A DNA stretch of 64,000 bases. It comes from Spraguea lophii. Its lineage: Eukaryota; Microsporidia; Spragueidae. The translations under genes and the position numbers were made by a program. The stretch is from NCBI GenBank assembly GCA_001887945.1, contig LDOQ01000311.1, positions 1-64,000 on the forward strand, written 5' to 3'. Of the stretch, positions 20,396 through 30,041 are shown piece after piece. The notes beneath the pieces are model-generated. The model did not search any database. It saw only the letters and a list, made by a program, of their open reading frames with translations, and was not told the DNA's origin. Numbering within the stretch: the first letter of the stretch is position 1; each line of letters starts with the position of its first letter.

Positions 20396-20887
20396 TTTTT
20401 TTTTTACGAATGAAATTTTATTTATCAAAGCTTCCTGGCCGGTTGCGGCCTACCATGGTCTGTGACCTTCGGTTCCTCGAGCGACATTAAACTTGTACTA
20501 ACTGGTTTCGCTACAGATATGCATTAATCTCATCTTACCTTATACTCCAGAGTGTTAGGATTTTGCGTATGGTGCGCGTCGCCGCCCCCACTTCCAGCTC
20601 TTAAGGAATTCCCAGCCTCTTTCGTTGCATAGTATTGGCCGAGTCACAAATCAATACAGGGATTGCAACTACATCAGCTAAACACTACTTTAATCTAGTA
20701 GCGGGGCCGTCATACAAGGCACAGCTATGCTGCGCTATCGAAACCTCACCCACTCAACAACCTTTTTCTCTCTTCTCCGTTTATTATTATTCTTTTTTTG
20801 TTTTGAAAATTTTTCTGGATGAGGGATTCGAACCCGCCAGGCTTGGGGTTTGGTTACCACCCCACGACCACTGGGCCAGGCGGGACT
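20396..20887 (-). mobile_element. SINE copy A, full length, minus orientation, with 13-bp target duplication
   Basis: This is a full copy of the dispersed element (about 490 bp). Read on the minus strand it starts with a tRNA-like head at 20887-20815. The A box is TGGCCCAGTGG and the B box GGTTCGAATCC, both good matches to the RNA polymerase III consensus. The body is comparatively GC-rich (a GCGCGTCGCCGCCCCCAC patch at 20571), and the element ends in an A-run (T-run at 20396-20405 on the plus strand). The 13-bp sequence TAATAAAAAAAGA flanks it exactly at 20383-20395 and 20888-20900. A tRNA head, A-tail and target duplication together are the hallmarks of a SINE. Copies B and C are nearly identical. 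Confidence 0.88.
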
Positions 20888-20929
20888 TAATAAAAAAAGA
20901 GATAAATAAATATTTCATCACCCTTAAGA

Positions 20930-21859
20930 ATGGTGAATGTATGGGCAGATGGTTGTTATGATGTATTTCATTATGGACATGCAAGAGGTTTAAAACAAGC
21001 GAGAGAAATGGGTGATAAGGTTATAATAGGTGTTCATACCAATAAAGATATTGAAGAGAATAAATCCTTACCTGTGCTTTTTGATAATGAAAGGGTAGAA
21101 TGTGTTAAAGCATGTAGATGGGTGGATGAAGTAGTATTAGGATCACCATTTGTAACAAATATTGATATTGTTAAAAAATATGGTTGTGATATTATTATGC
21201 ATGGAAATGATCCTATTTCTGATGTTTCGGGGGAAGATTGTTATGCATATGCTAAAAAAATGAATATGTTTAGAGAATTTGATAGAACGCCTACTACATC
21301 AACAACAAATATTATAGGAAGAATGTTACTTAGGAAAAATAAAATATATCATGTGGATAGTAAAAGATTGGAAGAATATGAAAAGGAGTTGGCATTACCA
21401 AAAAAGGAAAGAAATGGTAAAATAGGATATATTTTTGGTACATTTGATCTTTATCATGCAGGCCATGCAGCAATACTTAAAGAGGCAAAAAATAGATGTG
21501 ATTATCTTATTTTAGGATTATTTACAGATAAAAAAGTTAAGGAGGTAGAAAATATATATCCATTATTAAATTATAAAGAAAGAAAATTAACATTACTTTC
21601 TAATAGATACATAGATGAGATAATAGAAGCGCCAGCAGAATTAAATATACAATTCATAGAAGAAAATAAAATAGAAAAAATATATAAAGGAAAGATACTT
21701 AATAAGAATTATAAAGATGAATTATATTTAATAGAAAAAAATAAAATAGAAGAAATAGAAACAGAATATAGTTATCTTACAGCAGAAGTCATAGCAAAGA
21801 GAGTGTGTGATAATTATACGTTGTATGAAGAGAGACAGAGAAAGAGAGGAGCAAAATAA
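20930..21859 (+). CDS. ECT1: Ethanolamine-phosphate cytidylyltransferase
   Basis: It makes CDP-ethanolamine from CTP and phosphoethanolamine, the rate-limiting step of the Kennedy pathway to phosphatidylethanolamine. The 309-aa protein has two cytidylyltransferase folds. The first has HYGH at 14-17 and RTPTTSTTNIIGRMLL (119-134, cf. RTxGVSTTDLVGRML). The second has GTFDLYHAGH (170-179). The two-domain form identifies the ethanolamine enzyme; the choline enzyme has one. The C-terminal LTAEVIAKRV...YEERQRK also fits. CACCC stands 10 bases before the ATG. A SINE ends only 43 bp upstream of the start, so the native promoter must be very short or displaced. Confidence 0.95.
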   Translation: MVNVWADGCYDVFHYGHARGLKQAREMGDKVIIGVHTNKDIEENKSLPVLFDNERVECVKACRWVDEVVLGSPFVTNIDIVKKYGCDIIMHGNDPISDVSGEDCYAYAKKMNMFREFDRTPTTSTTNIIGRMLLRKNKIYHVDSKRLEEYEKELALPKKERNGKIGYIFGTFDLYHAGHAAILKEAKNRCDYLILGLFTDKKVKEVENIYPLLNYKERKLTLLSNRYIDEIIEAPAELNIQFIEENKIEKIYKGKILNKNYKDELYLIEKNKIEEIETEYSYLTAEVIAKRVCDNYTLYEERQRKRGAK

Positions 21860-22125
21860 ATATTATTTTGTTATTTTATTATCTGTTTTTGTGTTTAGAT
21901 AATAGCGGTAAAAAATAGATTAGTAGTTGTACTGAAAAAATACTAATAAAGCATTAGCAGTAGATTATATAATATCAATAAATTCGATTATTACTATATT
22001 ATTATTGTGACCTTACCTAACCCTTTCCTTTTATAATATCATTCTATCGATCTTAATATATTATATTATCTAATGTAATACCATTCTATTATAAATAATA
22101 AATATTTATTTATTATCCCTTTTTT

Positions 22126-23439
22126 ATGCATAATAATTTTAATCCCAATACTTTTGAAAATTCTTTTGTACATGATTTCTATACCAAACATTCTAATGAA
22201 TTTAATAAATCAAGAATAAACGCATGGTCTTTCATCCCATCATTTTTTAAAAAATATTATAAAAAAAATATGATAATATTAGATAATGGATGTGGTAATG
22301 GTAGAAATATAATAAAAAATAATACAATAGCAATGGATATATCAAAAGAGTTATTACATAAATGTAAAGAAATAAAAGTATTAAAAGTTAAAAATAGTGA
22401 TATAAATGATAGTAATATAAAGAGAAATATAAATGATAATATTAATACTAATGATAATATAAAGAATAATAATAATCATGATAATATAACTAATATAAAG
22501 AATAACACTAATATAAATAGTAATATAACTAATATAAAGAATAACACTAATATAAATAGTAATATAACTAATATAAAGAATAACACTAATATAAATAGTA
22601 ATATAACTAATATAAAGAATAACACTAATATAAATAGTAATATAACTAATATAAAGAATAACACTAATATAAATAGTAATATAACTAATATAAAGAATAA
22701 CACTAATATAAATAGTAATATAACTAATATAAAGAATAACACTAATATAAATAGTAATATAACTAATATAAAGAATAACACTAATATAAATAGTAATATA
22801 ACTAATATTAATACTAATATAAAGAGAAATATAAATATTAATACTAATGATAATATAAAGAGTAATATAAAGGATAACAATGTTAAAACAATAAACGAAT
22901 TAAAGACTAAAATACCTATAGATCTTATTCTATGTAATGGAATATCTACATATTTTAAATATAATACATTTGATATTATATTATCTATATCTGTTATACA
23001 CCATCTATCAACAGAAGAAAGAAGAATAGAATATCTTAAAGAATGTAAGAGAATATTAAAAGATAAAGGATATATGCTAATATATGTATGGAATATAAAA
23101 ATAAAATATAAAAGTAAATTCAGAAGTTTAAAAGAATATAACACTAAAGATAAAGAGATAAGAGATATTAATAATTTAAATTGTAATATAGATAATAACA
23201 ATATTACTAATAATGGTAATAATGATAATAACACTACTAACAATACAATAACAAATAATGATAATAATATTTTTAATGATAATGATTTTATAGCTATTTG
23301 GAATAAGAAAGAAGAAATGAAGAGATATTATCATTTATTTTCTATGGAAGAAATAGAAGAATTATGTATAAGTGTAGGATTAAAAATATTAGAGAAAGGA
23401 TATGATAAAGAGAGTATATATTTAGTTCTTACTAAATAA
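22126..23439 (+). CDS. TRM9: tRNA wobble-uridine methyltransferase TRM9, with repeat insertion
   Basis: This is a SAM-dependent methyltransferase that, with TRM112, finishes mcm5U at the tRNA wobble position. The N-terminus (VHDFYTKHSNEFNKSRINAW) and the SAM motif ILDNGCGNGRN (about 51-61) match TRM9, as do FDIILSISVIHHLST (motif IV region) and LKECKRILKDKGYMLIYVW. Between SAM motif II and motif IV lies an Asn/Ile/Thr-rich insertion of about 165 aa, containing eight identical 13-residue repeats. A second Asn-rich stretch interrupts the C-terminal part. Without these, the length (about 230-250 aa) is normal. ATCCC stands 6-9 bases before the ATG. Confidence 0.85.
   Translation: MHNNFNPNTFENSFVHDFYTKHSNEFNKSRINAWSFIPSFFKKYYKKNMIILDNGCGNGRNIIKNNTIAMDISKELLHKCKEIKVLKVKNSDINDSNIKRNINDNINTNDNIKNNNNHDNITNIKNNTNINSNITNIKNNTNINSNITNIKNNTNINSNITNIKNNTNINSNITNIKNNTNINSNITNIKNNTNINSNITNIKNNTNINSNITNIKNNTNINSNITNINTNIKRNININTNDNIKSNIKDNNVKTINELKTKIPIDLILCNGISTYFKYNTFDIILSISVIHHLSTEERRIEYLKECKRILKDKGYMLIYVWNIKIKYKSKFRSLKEYNTKDKEIRDINNLNCNIDNNNITNNGNNDNNTTNNTITNNDNNIFNDNDFIAIWNKKEEMKRYYHLFSMEEIEELCISVGLKILEKGYDKESIYLVLTK
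22483..22808 (+). repeat. Coding minisatellite, eight identical 39-bp units
   Basis: Units of 39 bp start every 39 bases from 22483 to 22756 and are identical as far as I can read. A partial ninth unit starts at 22795. Each encodes ITNIKNNTNINSN in frame inside TRM9. The absence of substitutions between units suggests recent expansion or ongoing homogenisation. It is not a CRISPR array, since there are no spacers. Confidence 0.9.
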
Positions 23440-23692
23440 TTACATTATCCTTAACATTTAATTGTTAATAATATTTTTATATCTTATTTTATGTGTTTAT
23501 TATATTTTTTAATTATGATTTATCTTTGTTGGTTCTTTATCTTATTATTTCATATTCTTATTTATCTTATTTATTCTATTTATTTTAGATTCTCATTAAT
23601 TCTCTATCTTATTTATTTTATATTCCTTATTAATTTCTATACATTATTCTATTTATTTTATATTCTTTACATTAACTCTTTATCTTATTATT
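23440..23692. other. Short intergenic stretch between convergent genes
   Basis: TRM9 and the SAPS-domain gene converge here. The sequence is a T/A-rich run of CTTATTTATTTTATATT-like near repeats. A hydrophobic open frame at 23491-23745 reflects this composition and is not supported as a gene. Confidence 0.45.
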
Positions 23693-25678
23693 TTATTTAT
23701 CTTCACTATCTCTTTCAAAAATATCAGAGTGTGGTATATCTTTAAGTATCATCTGACTGATATATCTGCATAGGGTTTCTGTATAACAATCATCTAGAAA
23801 TGTTACTATTTCTTTGTCATTGTATTTAAATTTTTCTCTTCTTAATTCTTTAAATAGGAAATCATTTTCTATTACTATCCATTCATCTGTATCTAGTACG
23901 CATAGGATATTTAGAAGTTTAGTGCGGTGGGCGATGTAAAGATCGTAATTCTCAACTTCTTTTTTTGTTTTTACTGTGTTTTTAATATATTTTCTTGTGC
24001 ATGATAGACCTAGGAACAGTTGTAGGATAAATGAGTGGTTGAGACGATATGATGGGGTACTGTTATTTTTATAGGAGAACATTGTTTTGCATTCTGAGAG
24101 TAGGTTGGGAATAAATGGTGTATTTTCTAGTATTTTTATGAGATAGGAATAATCCTGGATGTATACGAGTATGTGGGCGATAAAATTATATGATGCGTTG
24201 ACGATGAAATAATCATCTGAAAGGAAGAAAATGTTGATAAGAAATTTATAGTAGTTATTAGTGAATATCATATTAAGAAGGTTAGTACTGTAAGTCAATG
24301 TGGTCATTATTATGTAAAGGATGAATTTACTCTTTGGTGTATCGAGTTCTGTTAGTGATTCTTGTGGTATTTTTTCTAATGGAGTAAAATAATCTTCATA
24401 AAGTGTTTGGAAGTCTGGTGATGTATTTTCTTTTAAGATTTGACTATAGGATTTAAATACAGGATCTCCTATACGACTTTTTCTTAATTTCATTAATTTA
24501 TCCCTCTCCTCTCTAAAATTTTTATATCTTTCTTTTCGATTTTCTTTCTCTATCGCTTTTTCTTTTCTTAAATCTATTTTATATTGTTCATATTTTTTCC
24601 GACTTCTTTGATTGTCTTCTTCAGTGTAATAAATTATTATGCTATCATCAGAAATTCTTTCAAATAATTTATCTGATAGTTTTAATTTAGCGCTATCCGA
24701 TTTATTTATTAAAGTGATTATACTTCTAAAAAGTCTTTTGGTATAAAAATAATATTTCTCTTCTAAAAGCATATCAAATATCAATGGTATTGCTTCCAAT
24801 AAAATATTTCTAGAAACATTATCTTTAACCTTTTTCTCTGGTGCTGTAATATACGAAGCAAATAATAATAAGATTTTTATAGTATTTTTCACTCTATTTC
24901 TGTATTTAGAACTATCTTCATTTAATTCTAAATAAATCTGTGAATTTGATGTCTGTCTTTCCATCTGACTCTCTAATTCACTTTTCCTTTTCATCTTCGT
25001 CTTTCCCTTAACCATCACCGTAGAATCTGTATCCGTATCTGTATTATCATCAGAATCATCAGAAATCCCATCAAATTCAAACTCCTCATCAGAAATCTCA
25101 GTAAGAGTATTATTCAATATTCTAGATACATCATTATTTTCTCTATTTCTTAAACATAAACAACATAACCTTTCAAAAAATTTACTTCTATCCAACACAT
25201 ACATAAACCTCAGAAAATTTTCATCACGCATGGTCAGCATATAAATTAAAGCATCCAAGACTACAGGATAATATATTTTATCCAATATAACATCCATAAT
25301 TGATATATTCAACGCACTAGAAACTGAACAAGGATACTTTCTTACCCAATGTCTTATTACTATATAAAAATGTTTAGAAAACAGTTGTTTATCCTTAGCT
25401 TCTTCAAATTTATCCAATTGATAAAATAATAATCTACAATTCTTCAGTACCAACATATCAAATTCATGATTTTTACTTAAAAAATATTCTGTGATAATAG
25501 GTGTTAAATAACGTATATGAAACAATTCAAAAAATAATTTATATTGAGTACAGAAATAATTAGTACTTGATCTTATTCTTTGATTGAATTTATCATATTC
25601 AGCTATAAGTCTGCGACTGAAAGCTTTATGTTCAGGCGGTACATCATCTTCAAAAGCTTCATTAACAAAAGATAGCAT
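23693..25678 (-). CDS. SAPS-domain protein (SIT4/PP6 phosphatase-associated)
   Basis: SAPS proteins are helical-repeat regulators that bind the PP6/Sit4 phosphatase. In this protein of about 661 aa the pattern KIYYPVVLDALIYML...RFMYVLDRSKFFERLCCLC matches the SAPS block HIxxPAIMDLLLxLI...LQWLxxxxLIxRLVxLL. Further on, FLINIFFLSDDYFIVNASYNFIAHIL matches LLDLFFxYxxNNFLHxxVxxII. A charged insertion (acidic DDSDDNTDTDTDSTV, then basic KTKMKRKSE) separates the parts. I chose the ATG at 25678 because GCCC stands 12 bases upstream; an in-frame ATG at 25711 would add 11 residues. The assignment is from pattern only. Confidence 0.55.
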   Translation of the reverse strand: MLSFVNEAFEDDVPPEHKAFSRRLIAEYDKFNQRIRSSTNYFCTQYKLFFELFHIRYLTPIITEYFLSKNHEFDMLVLKNCRLLFYQLDKFEEAKDKQLFSKHFYIVIRHWVRKYPCSVSSALNISIMDVILDKIYYPVVLDALIYMLTMRDENFLRFMYVLDRSKFFERLCCLCLRNRENNDVSRILNNTLTEISDEEFEFDGISDDSDDNTDTDTDSTVMVKGKTKMKRKSELESQMERQTSNSQIYLELNEDSSKYRNRVKNTIKILLLFASYITAPEKKVKDNVSRNILLEAIPLIFDMLLEEKYYFYTKRLFRSIITLINKSDSAKLKLSDKLFERISDDSIIIYYTEEDNQRSRKKYEQYKIDLRKEKAIEKENRKERYKNFREERDKLMKLRKSRIGDPVFKSYSQILKENTSPDFQTLYEDYFTPLEKIPQESLTELDTPKSKFILYIIMTTLTYSTNLLNMIFTNNYYKFLINIFFLSDDYFIVNASYNFIAHILVYIQDYSYLIKILENTPFIPNLLSECKTMFSYKNNSTPSYRLNHSFILQLFLGLSCTRKYIKNTVKTKKEVENYDLYIAHRTKLLNILCVLDTDEWIVIENDFLFKELRREKFKYNDKEIVTFLDDCYTETLCRYISQMILKDIPHSDIFERDSEDK

Positions 25679-25711
25679 TAAGAATGTAAGGGCATAATAA
25701 TTTGTTTGCAT

Positions 25712-27129
25712 AAACAATAGAGGGAAAGATATAATGTGATAAGAAAGAATAATATAAAAAAGATATTAAGTGATAATAATAAAAGAATGTATATTAATTT
25801 ATACAAAAGAATGATATAAGGTTGAATGAAAAATAATATAAAAAAGATATAGATATGTAATAGAAGAAAAATAATATAGAATCTTGAATATGTACGTAAG
25901 TATTCTAAAAATCTATTTGAAGGATTTATTAAAATATATTTATCCACTTTTTTTTCTGCAAAAAGATCTCCTCTTTGATGTAATATTTTACATATTTTTT
26001 TTACAAGAATTAGTTAGATTTTGAAAGAAAATTTCCGGAAAAGATAAAATTAAATCTAATATTTAATTTGTCGATTTCCTTTTTAATCAAAGATCTTTTT
26101 TGATTCTATTTATTCTTTCGGATTTTAATACAATTTATATACAACACAGAATATAAAATAATAATATAAAGGAATATAAAAAAAACAAAGAAGAAAGCAA
26201 TATAGGGTTTTAATAATATAGGTTTTTAATAAATTATTTTAATAGAAGATGAGAAACCTGTAGAATTAATATGAAACGAACGTTTATTATTACATGTAAA
26301 AAACAATTAATATTATAACCAACTAAATAAATGTTAATTATTACTGTGTTTAATCGCGTATCAATCTCAACACCTATTTTTTCTTTTTTGTGATGACAAA
26401 TAACTATATTGCAAAGATATTAATTGGTTAATAAATGATATTTGAAGCAAATTGTGATTAAAGAAAGAAATAAATAAAAGTTATGATATTTAACAAAGAT
26501 GAAAGAGATAGACGGATAACTATTAGTAAATTTCCCGAGCTTTTAGGTCTTCCTCAAATAATAACACAATAATTATATTAGTATTTTTATATAATAAAAT
26601 ATAAAATAATTGTAAAATGCTTATAAATATTATTTTTATTATAATTAAAAGGAGTATTATACAGAACCGGTATTGACAAACAATAAGATTCGAATAAAAG
26701 TTGATATTCCTATTAAAATCACTTTATTTATCAAACATAACAAACCATATATTTTCATATACAATAAAGAAGAAAACAATATAAAGATTGTTGAGATTGA
26801 AATTACGTGCTTAAACAATCTTAAACGAGTGAAAGCTTAAAAGTAAGGAAAATATGATTTATTAATATATATAAATTGAAATCTGTTTACAAAGCAAATA
26901 CGGAAGTAATATTATTTATACTAATATAATATAATTATGATTAAGTTTAAGAGGGGAACAATCGCATACATTCAATTGACTGTAACTTTAAAAGAAAAAG
27001 AAATATTTTAATTATCTATTCCTCTTAATCTAATAATGAAAATAATAAAAAATATAAATAAAATATTTATCTTTGTTTAATAAACATCCTTATACAACAA
27101 TTAAAATATAATTATAAAATATTTATTAT
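25712..27129. other. Long intergenic stretch
   Basis: About 1.4 kb with no supported gene, between the start of the SAPS gene and the 3' end of CTR9. It is AT-rich with scattered poly-A. A TTTATTTATCAAAC patch near 26727 recalls the 3' end of the SINE on the minus strand, but I could not extend the match. Confidence 0.4.
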
Positions 27130-29082
27130 TTAATTATAACCTTTACATTCTTTATAATTATTTCTTATTTCTTCTATTATTTCCTTTCCTTCTTTCTTCT
27201 CTTTTAATTTATTTGCTATATCAGAAAATATTCTATCTGTCAACGGTATGCTTCTTTTAAAATAATAATAACTTTTATCATATTCTTCTAATTTGTATAA
27301 TATAATTCCTAGATTCTTACGTATATTTTTATCTATGGTAGATAGTTTTTGAAATATAATTTTACTTTTATTAGGATCTTTGGTTGATAGAAGTATTCCT
27401 ATCATATTGGCTGCGTAGAAACAATAATTTTCTTTTTTAAGAACGTTAATAAAAATAGAGAGTGATCTTTTTAGATCTTTTAGTTCAAAGTAAATCGTTC
27501 CTTTAAGTATAAGTGCAAATAAATTGGTTTCTCTCTTTATTTCTTTAAGTGCTTCTTCGTATTTCTTTTCTTTGTATAAAATATATCCTATGATGTTTTT
27601 ATCTGTGATATTTTTTATTTTTTTATTTGTTATACAATAATTTAGAAGATAAAAATTATCTTCATGTGATAATTCTTCTAAGATTTGATGGTTTTCTTCT
27701 ATTTTTGCTTTATTATATTTTAAAGCCAATGTAATTGATTTTTCTTCTTCTGTATATTCTTTTTTAATTTTGGAATATAATTCCATTGCATTGGTAATAT
27801 GAATCTTAATTTCATCATTGATATTATCGTTTGACTCAAGAATGATAGATTGTTCATACGGCGAGGTTATTTTTCTTATTCTATCTAAAAAATAAGCTTT
27901 GTTATTTTCTACAACATAATCCAAGACCAAATCATTATTTTTAAGTTTCTTATATTTTTTGTATGCTTCTATAGGATTAATACTCTCATTTAGTATTACA
28001 TCAACAACAGCTTTAAAGTTTCCTGACAGCTTATTCGTATCTACATTAGAAATATTATTGTTTTTAATTTGAAGATAAGAATAAAATTCATGTAATTCAT
28101 CTATATCTTTTAAACCATCAAATTCTTCAGATTGAATACGACTCATAGAATATTTTGCATAAATATTATAAGATTTTTTATAATGCTTCAAAGCCTCGTC
28201 TTTATTGTTTTTTAAATGGTATAATTTCCCTAAAAAATATTCTCTATCTTCCTCTTCTCTCAAAAGCTTTATAATATGTTCTGCATCTTCATAATCATTT
28301 CTATCGATATAAAAATTAATCATTGTTACTTTAAAATCATCATTATGCTTAAAATCATCAGGTAATTCACTCAGCTCTATTGCATCTCCTTTAACCATAC
28401 TCTCTATCTCAGAGATTGTATATTTTTTATCATTTTCCAAATAATATTTTATTATACCATTTCTATATCTATGACTTAATCGTATTAAATAAAACAATGC
28501 ATTTTTATTACCAATATATTCTTCTTCCAACATTTTCACTGCATCTTTTATATCACCATGATAAAATCTATCTAAACCTTTCAATAAAATATTATCACCA
28601 TTATAATTATTATTATACAATAAATTTATTAAACTCAATCCTAAAACAGCCAACGGATATGTCTGCCCAGAAAATAAAAACTTACTAATATCATATTTAT
28701 GTGTTCGTAAGAAAAAATATCCTTTACAAATATTAAGAATAGGTTGATTTTCTTTTGAAGTATTTTCCAATTTCTGAAACAATTTATTACATTGATTATA
28801 ATATGAATGATCTTTGAAATATAATTCTATATACAAAGACAAAAGTATTAAATTCAATTTTTCTACTTCTTCTGGTATTAAGACATTTTTTTCTATTGCA
28901 AGATTTAATATTTGTATAGCATTTGCATGTAAATGGTGTTGATGATATAAAACAGCTAGACGGTGTTGATCTGAAAGTATTACATCCTGTGTAGAAAGAA
29001 AATCTAAAAGTTCTTCAAAACCATTGTCTAAAGGCAATTCTTCTAATTCGAAAGAATCTGTTTTTGTATGAATTACAATCAT
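27130..29082 (-). CDS. CTR9: CTR9, TPR subunit of the PAF1 elongation complex
   Basis: CTR9 is the TPR scaffold of the PAF1 complex, which travels with RNA polymerase II and promotes histone marking. The N-terminus (FELEELPLDNGFEELLDFL) matches the CTR9 start (ELDFDQLPxGEEVLxIL). It is followed by TPR-like helical repeats over nearly the whole 650 aa, e.g. YHQHHLHANAIQILNLAIEK and YHGDIKDAVKMLEE. Yeast and human proteins exceed 1000 aa, so repeats and the acidic tail have been lost. TATGCCCT stands directly before the ATG. A more general TPR protein remains possible. Confidence 0.72.
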   Translation of the reverse strand: MIVIHTKTDSFELEELPLDNGFEELLDFLSTQDVILSDQHRLAVLYHQHHLHANAIQILNLAIEKNVLIPEEVEKLNLILLSLYIELYFKDHSYYNQCNKLFQKLENTSKENQPILNICKGYFFLRTHKYDISKFLFSGQTYPLAVLGLSLINLLYNNNYNGDNILLKGLDRFYHGDIKDAVKMLEEEYIGNKNALFYLIRLSHRYRNGIIKYYLENDKKYTISEIESMVKGDAIELSELPDDFKHNDDFKVTMINFYIDRNDYEDAEHIIKLLREEEDREYFLGKLYHLKNNKDEALKHYKKSYNIYAKYSMSRIQSEEFDGLKDIDELHEFYSYLQIKNNNISNVDTNKLSGNFKAVVDVILNESINPIEAYKKYKKLKNNDLVLDYVVENNKAYFLDRIRKITSPYEQSIILESNDNINDEIKIHITNAMELYSKIKKEYTEEEKSITLALKYNKAKIEENHQILEELSHEDNFYLLNYCITNKKIKNITDKNIIGYILYKEKKYEEALKEIKRETNLFALILKGTIYFELKDLKRSLSIFINVLKKENYCFYAANMIGILLSTKDPNKSKIIFQKLSTIDKNIRKNLGIILYKLEEYDKSYYYFKRSIPLTDRIFSDIANKLKEKKEGKEIIEEIRNNYKECKGYN

Positions 29083-29299
29083 AGGGCATAAAAATTATAA
29101 AAAATATAAATAGAAAGTTTGTAATGAGAGTAAATTACAAAATCATATTATTTCAATATTTAACAAATTAATTAATGTAAAGAAAGATTAAGAATAAGTA
29201 ATAATTAAAATAATGATAATAAAATAATAAAAATTATAATAAAAATAAGTAGTAATTAATAAAAATAATTTTAATAACAATTAGGAAATTGAAAGTCTT

Positions 29300-29690
29300 C
29301 CCTGAATTTAATGGTTGCTTGATATAACCAAATCATAAGGTTAATAAGTTCAAGTTTACCACGCTCAGAAAGATTATCAAAACAAAAAAAAAATAAAAAG
29401 AACATAGATAAGTATAAGAAATTTCAATGTGTAACTTAACAATGTTTTCTATATCAAATTCATCGTCAAATTAAAGTGGTACTCAGTTAGTGTAATTTTT
29501 ATACCTGAATCAATTAATGATTCGGTAAATATCATATCAAGATAAGAATCTCAATAAGAATGTTATAATAAAATATATAATATATTAACATCTTAGAATA
29601 TAAAGCAAGATGGGATTAATGTATATATATAACAAACCCAGTTAATACAAATTATCATTGTTTTAAAAAAACACGTAATTTCATATTATG
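29300..29690 (+). mobile_element. SINE copy, decayed, plus orientation
   Basis: The head (about 29305-29380) aligns with AGTGGTCG...GGTAACCAAACCCC...AGTTCGAATC of intact copies in degraded form (TATAACCAAATCATAAGG, then AAGTTCAAGTTTACC). The middle TAAAGTGGTACTCAGTTAGT (29473) and the 3' part GATGGGATTAATGTATAT (29610) followed by CCCAGTTAATACAAATT (29638) match the common body. There is no clear target duplication. Confidence 0.65.
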
Positions 29691-29780
29691 ATAAGGATAT
29701 ATCTTACTAAAGAATTTCATTTAATTAAACTAAAAACAATAAAAAATATTTATAATTTAAAACCATTATATTATTTTTAT

Positions 29781-30041
29781 TTATAAATCATGTATTAAAT
29801 TATCTAAAAATGCATATCCTTCCTCTATATAGCTTGCTGCATTTTTTATCTCATTTTCCATATTTTCTTCTTGATTATTATTTTTATATTCATCTATTAT
29901 CTGTTCTATACGATGTTTGCATAACAACAATTCTTCTACCAATATTTTAGCATCATCTACAGAAGATTGTGTTAATCCTATAATATTATAATATAGATAT
30001 AATAAATGATTTATTTCATTTTGAAGTAATGATATATCCAT
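29781..30041 (-). CDS. Small helical protein (86 aa), distant MED21 resemblance
   Basis: Almost entirely predicted helix: LLQNEINHLLYLYYNIIG, then VEELLLCKHRIEQIIDEY, then a Glu/Asn linker and a last helix AASYIEEGYAFLDNLIHDL. The order of helices and the ending recall Mediator subunit MED21, but it is much shorter (yeast 140 aa) and the identity is low. ATCCTT lies before the ATG. It could equally be another small coiled-coil subunit. Confidence 0.35.
   Translation of the reverse strand: MDISLLQNEINHLLYLYYNIIGLTQSSVDDAKILVEELLLCKHRIEQIIDEYKNNNQEENMENEIKNAASYIEEGYAFLDNLIHDL

Noticed and set aside
20635..20961. Open frame with a conserved-looking protein segment (ESQINTGIATTSAKHYFNLV) recurring at 6.3, 46.85 and 54.3 kb
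   Set aside because: It is the SINE body translated in one frame. Diverged copies do not keep the frame, there is no C-run, and the strand is opposite to SINE transcription in these copies.
22483..22808. CRISPR array
   Set aside because: The repeats are directly adjacent with no spacers, in frame within a eukaryotic gene.
22476..23243. Long Leu/Ile-rich repetitive frame on the minus strand, as a multi-pass membrane protein
   Set aside because: It is the antisense of TRM9 and its 39-bp repeats; the plus strand encodes clear methyltransferase motifs.
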